Assembly (NCBI GenBank): GCA_024349245.1
Contig: JALDNG010000514.1
Location: 1-64,000, forward strand
Length of the DNA stretch: 64,000 bases
Direction: 5' to 3'
Origin: Neodontobutis hainanensis
Taxonomy: Eukaryota; Chordata; Actinopteri; Gobiiformes; Odontobutidae
Positions 43,778 to 56,168 of this stretch are shown piece by piece. Within the stretch, counting starts at the first letter, position 1. Every line of letters begins with the position of its first letter. The position numbers were made by a program, and so were the translations under genes. The notes under the pieces were generated by a model. It did not search any database. It saw only the letters and a list, made by a program, of their open reading frames with translations, and was not told where the DNA came from.

Positions 43778-45220
43778 TAGTGCTGCAAAGATGCGTCGAT
43801 ATGCATAAAATGCGTCGAAAGGCGTCACATTATTTAACCCTCTAAGCGCCAAAGTCTCAAAATTGCAATTTAACTGGAAATAACAGCCGCTACTTCCATT
43901 TTTTTGTCCTTAAATTATGTTTCCACTCCCTTCCACAAGATGTAAGACACCCTGTAGTTTGTTTCTCGCCCACTATTACCAAGTATTGACATTAAAAAAG
44001 ACTTCAACTAGCGCCTCAGTGGGAATGTTAGAGCGGCTCAATTTTTCCTAATTTTTCACACGCTACAGCTGATAAACGCTAAAATGACATAAATAATAAA
44101 TACAAAAATACACCTGTAATGAAGCTTTAGAGTCTTTTCAGCCGAGTGAGAGTGAGTGTGTAACTTTGCCAGCGCGCTGCTGGTGCCTCTCTGTACATAA
44201 AGCACACTCTGTTTTTCCCACACTTTATCCAAAATCAGTAAAAGAAACAGGAGGAAACTAGTCGCTCTGTCTGCGGTAGTGACGGGAGGTTGGGAAGGGA
44301 AGCCATGTGCACGTAGCACCTTTAGCGCAGGTGATAGAAGCCCGCCCCAGCTTCTATCACCTGCCAGGTAGTCCCAACCTCCCTATAGTGACCGGGCGGT
44401 TGGGACAGCCGTGTGGGACAAATCGTGTTATTCATCCTGACACTTTACCCAGTGGAGGAGGGAGAGGCAGGGGTAAACATAGTCAGCGCAGCTGCACTAA
44501 TCGAAGCAGCGATAGTAATGAAAGTGATGGCTGTGTGAGGTGCACTCTAAAAAAAAAAAAAGTAACTATGCCATTTGGATAAGAACTTATACGCAAACGC
44601 CTACAGTACATTTAACTAGTTATAGTATATTAGAAGGTGTAGTTGTACTGTAGTTTACTAATGTTGCTTTACATTTACTGTTATTAATAATTTAATTTCA
44701 GAAAAAAACGACAAAAGAAAAATGACTATTTTAATATGTTCATTAGTCTGTATGTTCTGTAAATAACATAACCGCCAATATATAATGCCATGTTTGCAAA
44801 TTAGATGAAAATTAGATGCATTTTTGTTTACTTTTGGGACAAACCATTTATATTAAACATAATCATAAGTACGTGATTAATAACAAATTATCTCCTTAGT
44901 TAAGAGTTTAAAATGCTTTCTTTTTTTATTTTATAATAAAATGACAAATTCATTACACTCTCTGAAATACAATTAATCACTGTAATAAGCATATTCAGTT
45001 AATTTAAAAATATGCATATTTACTACCCTTTTTAAAATACATTGCAGTTTATTAATTTAGTGTTTTTTATACAGTTTATTAAAAAAAATTCTAGATTAAT
45101 AAAAAAGAATAAAAATAAAATGTTTTTTTAGTCATTAGTCATAATTGTCATTAGTCGACTAATCGAAAAAATAATCGTTAGATTAGTCGACCGAAAAATT
45201 AATCGTTAGTTGCAGCTCTA
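43778..45220. mobile_element. hAT-like non-autonomous element (1.4 kb)
   Basis: Ends TAGTGCTGCAA at the left and TTGCAGCTCTA at the right are inverted. The inner right end has repeated GATTAGTCGA/AATCGTTAG motifs common to fish hAT MITEs. The 8-bp flanks ATGTATAC and GCCTATAC share five positions. No transposase. It contains a 14-bp-arm hairpin at 44328-44363. Confidence 0.55.
44328..44363. repeat. Hairpin with 14-bp arms
   Basis: CAGGTGATAGAAGC (44328-44341) pairs exactly with GCTTCTATCACCTG (44350-44363) across an 8-nt loop. Confidence 0.9.
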
Positions 45221-45384
45221 GCCTATACCCATAAATGCAAATAAATAGGAGGACTGGGAACCTGGCTTGTTTTGAATAAACAGATCCACTTTAAATAACA
45301 AATTCACTAGCTAGTAATATCTCTCTGTGTACACACAATTCCATAATAAATTACATAATTCAGATGAATTCCTTTTCATTCATC

Positions 45385-45655
45385 ATTCATTCATTTTCTA
45401 CCGCTTTGTCCCATTAGGGGTCGCGGGTGACTGGAGCCTATCCCAGCAGCTTTGGGCCTGAGGCGGGGTACAATCTGGACAGTGGCCAGTTAGTCGCAGG
45501 GCTGACATTTAGAGACAGACACTGACAGACAACCATTCACTCTCACATTCATTCACTAGGGACACTTTAGAGTTGCCAATTAACCTGTACATACATGTCT
45601 TTGGACAGTAGGAGGAGGCCGGAGTACCTGGAGAGAACCCACGGTAACATGCGTG
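45385..45655 (-). repeat. tRNA-derived SINE, copy 4 (head deleted)
   Basis: Tail and body are present in minus orientation (ATTCATTTTCTACCGCTTTG to ACCCACGGTAACATG). The promoter head is missing. Confidence 0.8.
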
Positions 45656-46636
45656 TGACATACAATGTGACTAACCAGAATAATCCAGGTTTTTAGTATA
45701 TTTTTTTATTGCTAAGTGGCAAAAAATGTTACCAGTAGGTGCAGTAGATTCTCAGAAAACAAACAAGACCCAGCATTTATGATATACACGCTCTTAAGGC
45801 TGCACAATTGGGTAATTAGTTGAAAGGGGTGTGTTAAAAAAAATAAGTGTCTACCGTTGTTTGTACAAACTCAAAACTATTTTGTAAAAATTTTTGTTTC
45901 TAGCAATCCTGTGAATCACTTAACCTAAAATTTAACGACTACAGTTTTTTGCTTTACATCTGTGTGGCATGGAGTCAACCAACTTGTGGCTCCTCTCAGC
46001 TGTTATTCCACTACATGTTTATTTTACAGCATTCCACAATGTAGTCACATTGTACTGCTATTATTTTGTTATTATTATTACTAGTTATGGACCTTACAAT
46101 GGCGTTAATTGGTGGTAATCTGATCAGATTCAATTATGCTTTATCTTTTTATTGCCCAAATGAGTCTGCTTTTTGACACCTGAATGTTAACATAAAGTCC
46201 ACAAATTTTGCACAAAATTTAAGTCCAGAAAAAATATATTGTGGCGGAGCCACATAACCAACATGAAGTCTACCATCTTGGGTTGAATTTTCAAAATAAG
46301 ATTTCAACCGCAATTTCACTCCCCGAAGTTAGAAAAGCTTCATCTGTGTCACATAGAAAAGGCAGAATAGGGCTGCAACAGCACCCTCCAGAAGAAGACC
46401 AACTTGGTAACTCTAGGATCTTCATTATAGGAAAAACAAGAAATATTTTTTTTCCTAACAATTTTGTGAGGCTTTGTTAATTAATGGACCCTCATTGATG
46501 TTTTTGGTGACACACTGGAAACTCGGCACCAGCACCAAGTAGCGACGGTGAGGGCCGATCAGCGTTGCTTGTGGATATATTTTATTAATTCTAAATAAAT
46601 GTAATTATTGAATAAGAAATTCTCACATTTTTACAG
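45656..46636 (+). other. CHERP intron, nothing recognised
   Basis: No gene or transposon terminus was recognised. A plus frame at 46241-46480 has no domain. Confidence 0.5.
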
Positions 46637-46825
46637 AGACCTCCTCATTTCAGAGGACCGCTCCTCCGCACCAGCAGCCACCTCCGCTCAACCAACCACC
46701 CTCCACCACACAACTTTGGTCGCTTTTCCTCCACGATTTATGCAGGACGAATTTCCCTAGACATCCGTGACGACCGCCGCCGCACGCCCCACACCGCTTT
46801 GATTACCCTCAAGAGTTTCCTGGAG
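46637..46825 (+). CDS. cherp: CHERP exon 12 (Pro/His-rich), several small indels
   Basis: Acceptor AG 46635-46636, donor GT 46826-46827. Pieces in three frames give RPPHFRGP, PPHQQPPPLNQPP, NFGRF, PRFMQDEFP and HRFDYPQEFPG, in the same order as mammalian CHERP. At least three length errors, mostly in C or T runs, are needed to join them. Either this exon is poorly sequenced or it is degraded. Confidence 0.75.
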
Positions 46826-46899
46826 GTGAGTCGCCATGAAATGTCCTAAATCTATTTTTGCTGTTGTCTTTTTTATTCTTACCAAAAATGAACTGTCAG

Positions 46900-47136
46900 A
46901 CATACCAGGGCCTCCCCGCACCACCATCCCAACCAGAGGATACCCCCTCTAGTATAGGGACTGACCGTCCCCTGGAGCGGGGCCAGCATCCAGACTTTGG
47001 ACCACCTTCCCATGGCTTCAATGGCCATTCACCACATGTCCGCCATCGACAGCACCCCGTCCAAGACGATCCTAGTCTAGTTCCCAATGTTCCCTACTTT
47101 GACCTCCCAGCTGGGCTGATGGCTCCATTGGTCAAA
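46900..47136 (+). CDS. cherp: CHERP exon 13
   Basis: Acceptor AG 46898-46899, donor GT 47137-47138. Begins DIPGPP and, after a shift in C runs (46914-46947), continues GQHPDFGPPSHGFNG, then DDPSLVPNVPYFDLP and AGLMAPLVK, among the most conserved parts of CHERP. The length needs one base changed to fit the phases. Confidence 0.88.
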
Positions 47137-47229
47137 GTAAGTAACAAATCTAGACTAAATAGACAGAACTCACCAGGTTACACAGTTTGCATTAATTCTC
47201 TGTTTTGTTGTCATATTCTTTGTACACAG

Positions 47230-47358
47230 CTAGAGGACTGTGATTACAAGCCTCTAGACTCAAAAGACATCCGTCTCCCTCCTCCCATGCCCCCAGTGAC
47301 GGCTTCTTGCTGCTGTCGGCCTTTTACAGCCCTCCATCCCACGATCGGCCTCGAACAG
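47230..47358 (+). CDS. cherp: CHERP exon 14, two 1-nt deletions
   Basis: Acceptor AG 47228-47229, donor GT 47359-47360. Encodes LEDCDYKPLDSKDIRLPPPM, then shifts at C5 (47290-47294). With C6 it reads PSDGFLLLSAFYSPPSHDRP. A further missing A before ACAG (47353-47358) would give RN|SEGW across the junction. The corrected length (131) matches the phase-2 start of exon 15. Confidence 0.87.
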
Positions 47359-47359
47359 G

Positions 47360-48350
47360 TACAACAGTCAGATGATTAAAATTAAGGTCAGGTTTCTTTG
47401 TGCATCAAGTACACATAATGTGCAACAGAAAAATGCTTACTCCATCCTCAGCACAAGAATCCATTCAAGAACTTATTCACTACCATTCAAGAATGTCACT
47501 ATCTTTTGGTTACACTCCTCTACTTTTATCACAAGGTTTACATAAAAATCTATTGTAATTTCCTTATGCATGTCACAGAAATGGAGTCATCAGGCTCATT
47601 TCTGGCATCAGGCTCGGACTTCAGAACAGATAACTTGGATTTAGACCCAAACCTACACATTCGCTGCCTTTGCATGTGGTCGTAAAGGGAGAGTCGCTTT
47701 CCTTTAACTCCCAGCCCCTATATCTATCTCTAAGTAGAGACTAGGTAATATGTCAGTACAACACTGATCGTTAACTGTGCTGAATTTATTCAGAACTCAT
47801 AAATATTTACAACAAAACATTAATAATCTGCCACTAAAAATGGATCCAGAGGGTCTCTCCTCTGGGTGCTCTCTTAGCCCACCCCTTTTACCACTCAGCA
47901 CAAAGACAGAGGCTCTGCTCACATGTGATTGTTTAGGCTTACTTTAATTTAGTTACTTAAAGTCTGAATATAGGCAGGGTTTCTGAGACATTTACATCAA
48001 GATTTAAAATAATAATTTGTGAAAAAATACACTGAAAGTAAAGCATACAAACACTTTGCAAAAAGACTGGCAGTTTTCTACATAAACTGCTGCTCATTTT
48101 AAACTATTGTGTAGGTGGGTTTGAATAAAGCCTTATATAATATGCCATAATCAAAATGTCAAATAAATGTTTTGTGTAGAAATCAACATATGCAAAACTA
48201 AACTCCCAATCAGTCTGTCAGTTTTACTCCAACGGTATCAGATTTGTAAGTAGCTTTCAGTTACGATTTTAATTGATTTGGACTTGGACTTGCAGTTCAA
48301 CGAATAAAGATTCTTGCCAAGAACACAACAACAGTATGAACTGTGGCGAG
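47360..48350 (+). other. CHERP intron 14, first part
   Basis: AT-rich with no recognised gene. Confidence 0.5.
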
Positions 48351-48425
48351 CAGAAATCGAACTGCCTACCTTCTGTTTGAAGGACGACCGCTCTACCTTT
48401 GAGCCAATGCGCCACAAGAAAGAGA
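48285..48425 (-). repeat. tRNA-derived SINE head (second family)
   Basis: The minus strand reads GTGGCGCATTGGCTCAAAGG (A-box region) and GAAGGTAGGCAGTTCGATTT (B-box), followed by TCTGCTCGCCACAG. It is tRNA-like but lacks a closing acceptor stem, so it is a SINE promoter rather than a tRNA gene. Confidence 0.6.
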
Positions 48426-48689
48426 AATTAAATCACCAGGAAGAACTGCATGTATGTTATGTGGAGCAGGACACACACTGGCTAATTGTGCACAGTTTGG
48501 AGGTATAGCACATGAGAAAAATATATTTTTTTTTAAAAGGAAAATGGCATATGTTAAGTAAGCACAGCCACCAGAGGATTTCCTTTATAAAGTGTAGCCA
48601 TAAGTATCCCACTGTTCTCCGCATAGAAACTTCTCAGAGCAAACTAAAGAAGACACAGAGGTAACCTGCTCATTGTGCCCGTTCAAGTA

Positions 48690-49570
48690 AAGGCTAAAAA
48701 TGGCCAAGAGCTTTGGAGCCATCGGAGGATGTGTGTAGTGTGGATGGAGGACCATTTTCCACATGGACGATGCTGGGAGGGAAAGTAAATGGACCACTTG
48801 GAGGAGACAGTGGGGAAACGTTAACTGTGAACAGCCATACGTCACTGTTAACAGGATCTCTGTTGTGAACCTTGAGGATCTTTGGCAACAACAGTTAAAA
48901 AAGACTTCTATGAAACCAGCCTGGACAAGCAAGCTCTGATAATGGAATTTATGGAATCAGTCCCCATCTCATTCAGACATGTGGATGGGTATTACCAGAT
49001 CAGCTTACCGCTACAGCATAGTAAAAATTATTGAGCAGTGTTTACAATATCTTAAACAAAAACTGCAGAAGTGGTGTCCCACTTCAGAAAGGAACCAGTG
49101 GTGACAATGGCAGACATCAAGGCCATGTTTCACTCCTGATGTCACCATTCTGCTCAGGTCCCTATGGTGGCAGGATGGAGATCTGTCAAAACAGTCTGCT
49201 GAGTACCGAATGTTTGGGGCCAGGTCCCTTTCCAGCTGTGCAAACTATGCTCTCAGTTGTGCAGAGGACTACGGGCATCTCTACAACCAGGAAACTGTAA
49301 ACAAGCTACACTGTTTTTATGCGATTGCCCCATATCAATGGCCACAGAGGAAGAAGCAGTGTTACTCTACCAGGAACTGGTCTCTATGCTCTGAAGGATT
49401 GTTTTCTTTTACAAAGTGGATGAGCAACAAATTTGCTGTGTTGAATGCTATCCCAGAAGGTAACACAGCAAAATGTATGGAGCAGCTGGACATAGATTTG
49501 GATTCGGTTTCGGTGGATAGAGGGCTGGAAGTTGACTGGTCTATTCGATCTGACAGACCTATCGGCTGGG
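48690..49570 (+). pseudogene. Old BEL/Pao pol remnant (RT region)
   Basis: In shifting plus frames: GGKVNGPLGGDSGETLTVN, VNLEDLWQQQ, LDKQALIMEFMESVP, TMADIKAMFH (RT palm region), YALSCAEDYGHLYNQE, ISMATEEEAVLLYQELV and FSFTKWMSNKFAVLNAIPEG. The order matches BEL/Pao RT, but the YxDD box is not clean and stops are frequent. It belongs to a different, older element than the LTR-bounded one at 49654. Confidence 0.65.
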
Positions 49571-49612
49571 TTTTGAGCTCACAACCTTCTTGCTGTGAGG
49601 CACGTGCACCCT
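49569..49612 (-). repeat. SINE head fragment
   Basis: Contains CACAACCTTCTTGCTGTGAGG and GCACGTGCACCC, the promoter end of the SINE family seen in copies 1-5. Confidence 0.55.
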
Positions 49613-49653
49613 TATTCCACACATTTAGGTAAATATTTAAGGCCAATTCTGTG

Positions 49654-50316
49654 TGTAATGGTTCAGTAGTTTGATTTGTTTGTCTATCTTGAAGCGCCCT
49701 CTTGTGGAGAGGATTGTGTTTGGAAACTTCCGTTTTATTTGTGTGAGTTGAGTTCATTGTAAAGTGTCATGGCTGAAGAGCGGTTAGTATGGTGAAGTCG
49801 TGGCCCTCATAAGGCTGTAAGTTACCATTATTTGTCATGTAAATATGATGCTTAGTAGGTGAACATGCTTGACATTTAAATCATTAGTCTAAAGAAGCAA
49901 ATGTGTTATAAACGAAACGTAAGGTGATTATGCAATACATTAGCAGTAGTTAGCGCCGTATGCTAGCGATCTTTTGTTATGTTAATTAGGTTGATTAGGA
50001 TTCTGTGATTTCAAGCAATTAGCTAAAATTAAAAATATTATTACCAAATGCACGTGAAAATAGAACTTTAATGCTTAATATGTTGATTTAATGTTTTAAC
50101 GGAAGGTTTTATTTAGGTAGTAAGTACTGTTCAGTTAGTTATGCACATTGAATAATATGTACAATTCTAATTGTGGTATTTTCTTGTGTTTACAGTTTTA
50201 CAATGTTAAAAATAAACGAAAAAGATTCATGAGATTAAAAGCCATGAAACTACAACTCGCCTGTTCACTGTCTGTCTAGCTGGAGAGAAAGTGACACGCC
50301 TAGTGAGGACAGAACA
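49654..50316 (+). repeat. BEL/Pao 5' LTR
   Basis: 663 bp, TG...CA, immediately preceded by the CTGTG duplication. Nearly identical to the 3' LTR. Confidence 0.95.
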
Positions 50317-50368
50317 GTAAAAAGCCTTTTATCAGCAGACATCGCCTTGAACGCCAACTTCAGTCATC

Positions 50369-51661
50369 ATGTGGCAACCGTTGGACCCGCATTGTCAACA
50401 ACAGCCGGAGAACCAAATGCTGAAAGTGCAAGAGGAAGTACTGGAAACAAGATCCCGGTGCTCTGCTTCTTCAAAGAGGTCGATCAGGTCATCAGCAAGC
50501 GTAGCAGCTCTCAAAGCACTAGCCAAAGCTGAGGCTGTACAAGCGCAGGTGATCTATGCAGAAGAAGAAGCTGAAGTAATGAAACATCAAGCTGAAATGC
50601 AGGCTAAGCTACATATTTTAAAGATAAAAAGAAGCTGTAGCTGCAGCAGCAGAAGCAGTGATACTAGAAGCAGCCGACAGGTAGAAGAACAACAGTCTTA
50701 CAGTCAAGAACATCTGTGCGACAACCCTGTGGACTCCAAGGAAAAGGTTCAAAACTTCATTGACAGTCAAGTATTCTTGCAAAACAACGAAGTGACGCTA
50801 CAGTCTCAAATTTCAATCACGAACCCCTTTACCAACATAATAACACTGGTGCCGAACCATTCCCAATCCCCTACAATATTCCTGTAACCAAGCAAGAAAC
50901 CCTGGATCGCAGACAACAACAGCCGCCCATATACATGTCAACACCGCATCCTAAAATGTCACGCCCAGTGCTGAGTCATCAGGCATCCGTGTCAGTGCCA
51001 CAAAATCTTCAACATACGTCCTACAGTAAACGATATGGCTAAATATCTTATGAGACGTGAACTGGTGTCAGCTACTTTGCAAACATTTGATGATGAGCCA
51101 CAAAATTATCGAAGCTGGAAGTCCTCATTTCTAAATGTTACTAAAGACTTGTCTTTGTCCTCTAAAGAAGAATTAGATCTACTTGTAAAATGGCTTGGAC
51201 CAAAGTCAAACCAACAAGCGAAAAGAATCGGTGCAGCTCAAATCAATGATGCTTCTGAAGCCCTAAAGAGGATCTGGCAACGCTTGGAAGAAACCTATGG
51301 AGCACCGGAGGTAATTGAACATGCCCTTTTTCAAAAGGTTGAAAACTTCCCTAAGATTACATCTAGAGACTCAAGTAAACTAAGAGAGCTAGGAGACCTT
51401 TTACTGGAACTACAACTAGCTAAAGCAGAGGGTTATTCACCTGGGTTAGCCTTTCTAGATACTGCTCGAGGGGTTAATCCCATAGTGGAAAAGCTCCCTT
51501 ACTCCCTACAGGAAAGATGGATCTCTCATGCATCCAGATACAAGGTAGATTACAATGCCACATTTCCACCATTTTCCACCTTCTCTAACTTTGTACAGGA
51601 GCAAGCACGCATAAGAAATGATCCGAGCTTCGTTTCTGTCAGCCGCGCAGTCCAGGTTTGA
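50369..51661 (+). pseudogene. BEL/Pao gag, two frames
   Basis: First part 50369-50887 starts MWQPLDPHCQQQPENQ and has a Lys/Glu/Ala-rich coiled segment. The second part, 51035-51661, has the DUF1759-type block with DDEPQNYRSWKSSF and KRIWQRLEETYGAPE, then ISHASRYK. A frame change lies between 50887 and 51035. Confidence 0.8.
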
Positions 51662-52640
51662 CAGACCCGTTAAAAACAGTATCAGCTCTATGATCTCTGT
51701 GAAAAGACAGAAATAGCACAGAGTAATGAAACAACAGATGTTGGTGAGGATCCTGACAGACAATGTCCTTTGCATAAGAAGCCACATCCCCTCAGAAAAT
51801 GTCGCAGTTTCCGTAGTAAGTCCATAGAAGAGAGAAGAACTTATCTGAAAGAAAACAACATATGCTTCAAGTGTTGTGCATCAACCAAACACCAAGCCAG
51901 GAGCTGTCAGATCAAAACCATCTGCAAAGAATGTGGGAGTGAAAGACACAACACAGTGCTACATCCAGGTCCACCTCCTCTCAACAGCGACACACCGCCG
52001 ACAGGGCTGAAACAGCATGACGGGGAGCCTGAGCTTAGCACCACATCAGTCTCAGCTACAGCAATGTGCACAGAGGTATGTGGCGAACAGCGCCCCAAGG
52101 TCTTGTGCTAAAATATGCTTAGCCAAAGTGTATCCATTAGGTCATAGGAACAAGGCAATAAACCTGTATGCTGTTATGGATGAGCAAAGCAATCAGTCTC
52201 TTGCCCGCTCTGATTTTTTGACCTCTTCAGTGTCAAAGGAGACACGGAGGTGTATACTTTAAAGACATGCTCAGGTATCATGGAAGTGAGAGGAAGGAAA
52301 GCTAAAGACTTCATTGTCGAGTCTATGGATGGTCACATAAAGGTGCCACTGGGCGATGCTAGAATGTGACATGATCCCAGAGGATCGCTGAGATCCTCGC
52401 CTGAAGTCGCCCAACTCCATCCACACTTAAAAGCAATCGCACACAAGATACATCCCATAGACTCAAATGCACAAATCTTGTTGCTTTTAGGTAGAGACAT
52501 TCTGAGTTTGCACAAAGTGAGACAACAGTGCAACGGTCCACACAATGCACCATTTGCCCAGCGCTTAGACCTCGGCTGGGTTATTGTGGGAGATGTCTGT
52601 GTAAATGGCGCACACAAACCAAGGTCTGTCAACGCACAAA
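51662..52640 (+). pseudogene. BEL/Pao zinc knuckles and aspartic protease
   Basis: Zinc-binding pair ICFKCCASTKHQARSC and CKECGSERHNTVLH (51840-51965), then a retropepsin-like segment with INLYAVMDEQSNQSLARSDF (about 52160-52220), where Asp is the candidate active-site residue (DUF1758-type). Frames are interrupted after 52111 and after 52262. Confidence 0.7.
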
Positions 52641-52681
52641 ACTAACACATTGATCAACGGTCGCCCATCGTACTTCAGTCC

Positions 52682-53870
52682 ATGTACCAATGTCCTACAA
52701 ATAAAGAGCAAATCTGTAAGTCAAACAAAAGACATTCAAATCTGCACAGATACTTACCAAGCAAAACAAACAGACACTCTCGGGACACTGTCTTCACCAA
52801 GAGGGAGGATGATGAAAAATTGGCACCATCACAACAGGATAGACAATTTCTCACAATAATGCAGAACGAAATGTATCAAGATGAGACAAACAGCTGGGTT
52901 GCACCTCTTCCCTTTGTTGCATCTAGACAACGCCTACCAAATAACCGACATCAGGCTTTAAATAGGTTCAACACACTAAAACGAAGCTTCGACAGAAAAA
53001 CTGAGATGAGAGAGCACTTTGTACAGTTCATGCAAAAAGTCATAGACAACAAGCAAGCAGAAGTCGCACCCCCTCTGCAGAAGGATGAGGAGTGTTGGTA
53101 TCTCCCCATGTTTGGAGTGTACCATCCACAAAACCCAAGCAAATCCGTGTAGTTTTTGACTCGAGCGCCAAACATGAAGGCGTAGCGCTCAACGATGTCC
53201 TCTTAAGCGGCCCTGATCTAAACAACGCTTTGCTTGGGGTCCTAATCAGATTCCGCCGAGAGCCCATCGCAATAACAGCAGATGTAGAACAAATGTTCTA
53301 CTGTTTCACAGTAAGAGAAGACCATCGCAATTTCTTACGATTTCTCTGGTTTAAAGACAACAACATCAGCAAAGAGATTATCGAGTATCGCATGAAAGTC
53401 CATGTGTTTGGAAACCGTCCGTCTCCATCTGTTGCTATCTATGGACTCCGCAAGGCAGCTGAAGCTGGTTCGAAAGAATATGGCAAGGACGCAGAGCATT
53501 TCGTCACCAGGAACTTTTACGTCGATGACGGTCTCACTTCACTCCCCACTGAATGTGAAGCAATCGCTCTCCTGCAAAAAACACAGAAAATGTTAGCGGA
53601 GTCGAATTTGCGCTTACACAAAATTGCCTCAAACTGCAGCAAAGTCATGGAGGCATTCCCAGCAAATGATTTGGCAAAAAACATCAAAAGCCTTGACTTA
53701 GATGCTGATCCATTACCTGTGCAAAGAAGTTTAGGCATCAGCTGGAGTCTCGAATCAGATACCTTCACATTTCAAGTCTCTAAAGAACAGAAACCATTCA
53801 CCAAAAGGGGAGTGATATCCATTGTTAATAGTTTGTACGACCCTTTAGGCTTTGTTGCCTATAACTGTAC
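52682..53870 (+). pseudogene. BEL/Pao reverse transcriptase
   Basis: Segments: WYLPMFGVYHPQNP, IRVVFDSSAKHEGVALNDV, ITADVEQMFYCF (first palm Asp) and RNFYVDDGLTSLPTE (YVDD box, about 53515). Then LGISWSLESDTFTF and GVISIVNSLYDPLGF. The frame changes near 53150 and near 53870. The YVDD box is characteristic of BEL/Pao. Confidence 0.85.
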
Positions 53871-54856
53871 AGGGAAAAGCACTCATAAGAGAACTAACCT
53901 CAGAACCATGCGACTGGGATGACCCCCTATCGCCAGCCAAAGAAAGATTATGGTCTGTATGGAGAGACTCTCTTCTCGAGTTGGAGCAACTACATATTCC
54001 CAGACCATACGTACCGTTGTCTCTTTCCTCAACGCAGCACAGAGAGCTTTGCGTCTTCAGTGATGCCTCCTCCACAGCAATAGCAACTGTTGCCTACTTG
54101 CGAGTTGTCAATGAGCAGGGACAACACCTTACCGGATTTGTCATGGGCAAAGCTAAGTTAGCACCAAAACCAGCTCACACAATTCCACGACTGGAACTAT
54201 GCGCCGCTGTCCTTGCTACAGAAATGGCAGAGCTTATATGCCAAGAAATCGACCTGGAGCTTCATGCTGTAAAGTATTACACTGATAGTAAGATTGTATT
54301 AGGTTACATCTGCAATACCTCAAGAAGATTTTATGTCTATGTATCGAACAGAGTTTCTAGAATCAGAAAATCTTCAGTACCAACACAGTGGCATCATGTC
54401 TCATCAGAAAACAACTCAGCAGACGTTGCTACTCGCCCAATAGCCACACTTCTATTGCCGCAAACATACTGGTTCACTGGACCTCCATTCTTGTCGAAGG
54501 AACAGTCCCAGTGGTCATCTTCAGTAGATGCAAATGAGTTTGAGCTAATAGAACCAGAGAGTGATTCAGAGATTCGACCAGAAGTGAATGTCTACGCAAC
54601 TAAGGCCAGCGCTGAACCCCTCAGAACACATCGGTTCGAACGATTCTCAACGTGGAAACGTCTCATACGAGGTATGGCAAAACTCATTACTCTAGCTAGA
54701 AACAAGTCCAAAGCCTCAGATCAAAACTCAACAAATTCCCAAACTCAAGCTAAACTTATAGTCATTTCAAGCGTCCAACAATGTGCATTCAAAGAGGACA
54801 TCAAGAAACTGCATAACCGGAAGGAATTCCAAAAACAAGTCCCTTGTGGACTCTAA
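53870..54856 (+). pseudogene. BEL/Pao RNase H domain
   Basis: The 53852-54856 frame contains LCVFSDASSTAIATVAY, PRLELCAAVLATEMAEL, YYTDSKIVLGYI and QWHHVSSENNSADVATR, the Asp/Glu pattern of retroelement RNase H, open for over 300 codons. Confidence 0.85.
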
Positions 54857-56127
54857 ATCCCTTCATAGACGCAGATGGGCTGTTGAGGGTGGGGGGTCGG
54901 ATGTCCCTAGCCAACCTTCCATATGACGAAAAGCACCCGCTGGTACTCCCTAAAAAACATCATGTGTCAACTCTGCTTGTGAGACATTATCACCAAGACG
55001 TCGCTCACCAAGATCGTCACCTCACTGAGGGAGCGTTACGATCTGCTGGTGTTTGGATAATCGGAGGCAGGAAACTAGTCTCAAGTGTAATCTATCAGTG
55101 TGTCACTTGTCGCAGGCTAAGAGGAAAACCTGTTGAAATAAAAATGGCTAACCTCCCAGAAGATCGACTCACCATGGAGCCCCATTCACTAGGGTCGGCT
55201 TAGATGTTTTTGGGCCTTGGAGTGTAGTCACCCGCAAGACTAGGGGCGGGGCCGCAGAAAATAAACGCTGGGCAGTTTTGTTTAGTTGCTTAGGGACTCG
55301 GGCAGTTCACATAGAAGTAATTGAATCTATGTCCACCTCATGCTTTATTAACGCACTGAGAAGGTTTTTCGCAGTTAGAGGACCTTCCAAAGTTCTCAGA
55401 TCAGACCGTGGCACCAACTTTATTGGCGCCTGTAAGGAGCTAAAAATCAGTACCAATCATCCGGAGATCCAAGACTACCTTAGCAACAAGGATGCACGTG
55501 GACATTCAACGCACCTCACTCATCACATATGGGAGGCTCATGGGAAAGAATGATCGGCATTGCTCGCGCATTCTAGACGCCATGTTACTGCAGTCCGGTC
55601 CAACTCGCCTTACCCATGAAGTCCTCACAACACTAATGGCAGAAGTCATGGCAATCATTAATGCTCGCCCACTGGTTCCCATAAGTACTGATTCAGATTC
55701 ACCCACTATTTTGACCCCTTCTATGCTTCTAACGCCAAAGGCAGGAGCTGCTCCTGCTCCTGAAGGGACATTTGACATAAAAGACATGTACAAAAAACAA
55801 TGGCAACATGTTCAAGGTCTTGCAGACACTTTTTGGAAGCGCTGGAGACAGGAATATCTGTCAGTACTTCAACCAAGGAGGAAATGGACTCATGACAAAG
55901 ATAACATTCAAGTGGGAGACGTAGTCTTGTTGAAAGACGATATAATTAAACGTAATGAATGGCCCATAGGACTCATTACTAAATGCATCCCTAGTGAAGA
56001 CAAGAAGATCAGAAAGGTAGAAGTCAAAGTTGTAAAGCAAGGGATTTCTCGTGTTTACTTGCGCCCAGTGACGCAACTTATTCTCCTGCTACCCCAAAGT
56101 AGTTATACAAAGACTGATAAGTGTTAA
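54844..56127 (+). pseudogene. BEL/Pao integrase
   Basis: An H2C2 zinc segment (LVRHYHQDVAHQD, CVTCRRLRGKP) is followed by the DDE core: LDVFGPW in one frame (first Asp, about 55200), LRSDRGTNFIGACKEL (second Asp, about 55400) and GGSWERMIG (Glu, about 55535). The C-terminal part is DVVLLKDDIIKRNEWPIGLI. At least three frameshifts break it. Confidence 0.82.
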
Positions 56128-56168
56128 ATAAACTTAGTGGTATAAAAGCATTTATACCAGACGGGGAG

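Noticed and set aside
48350..48415. Second tRNA gene candidate on minus strand
   Set aside because: Promoter boxes are present but stem pairing fails and the sequence continues into a SINE-like body.
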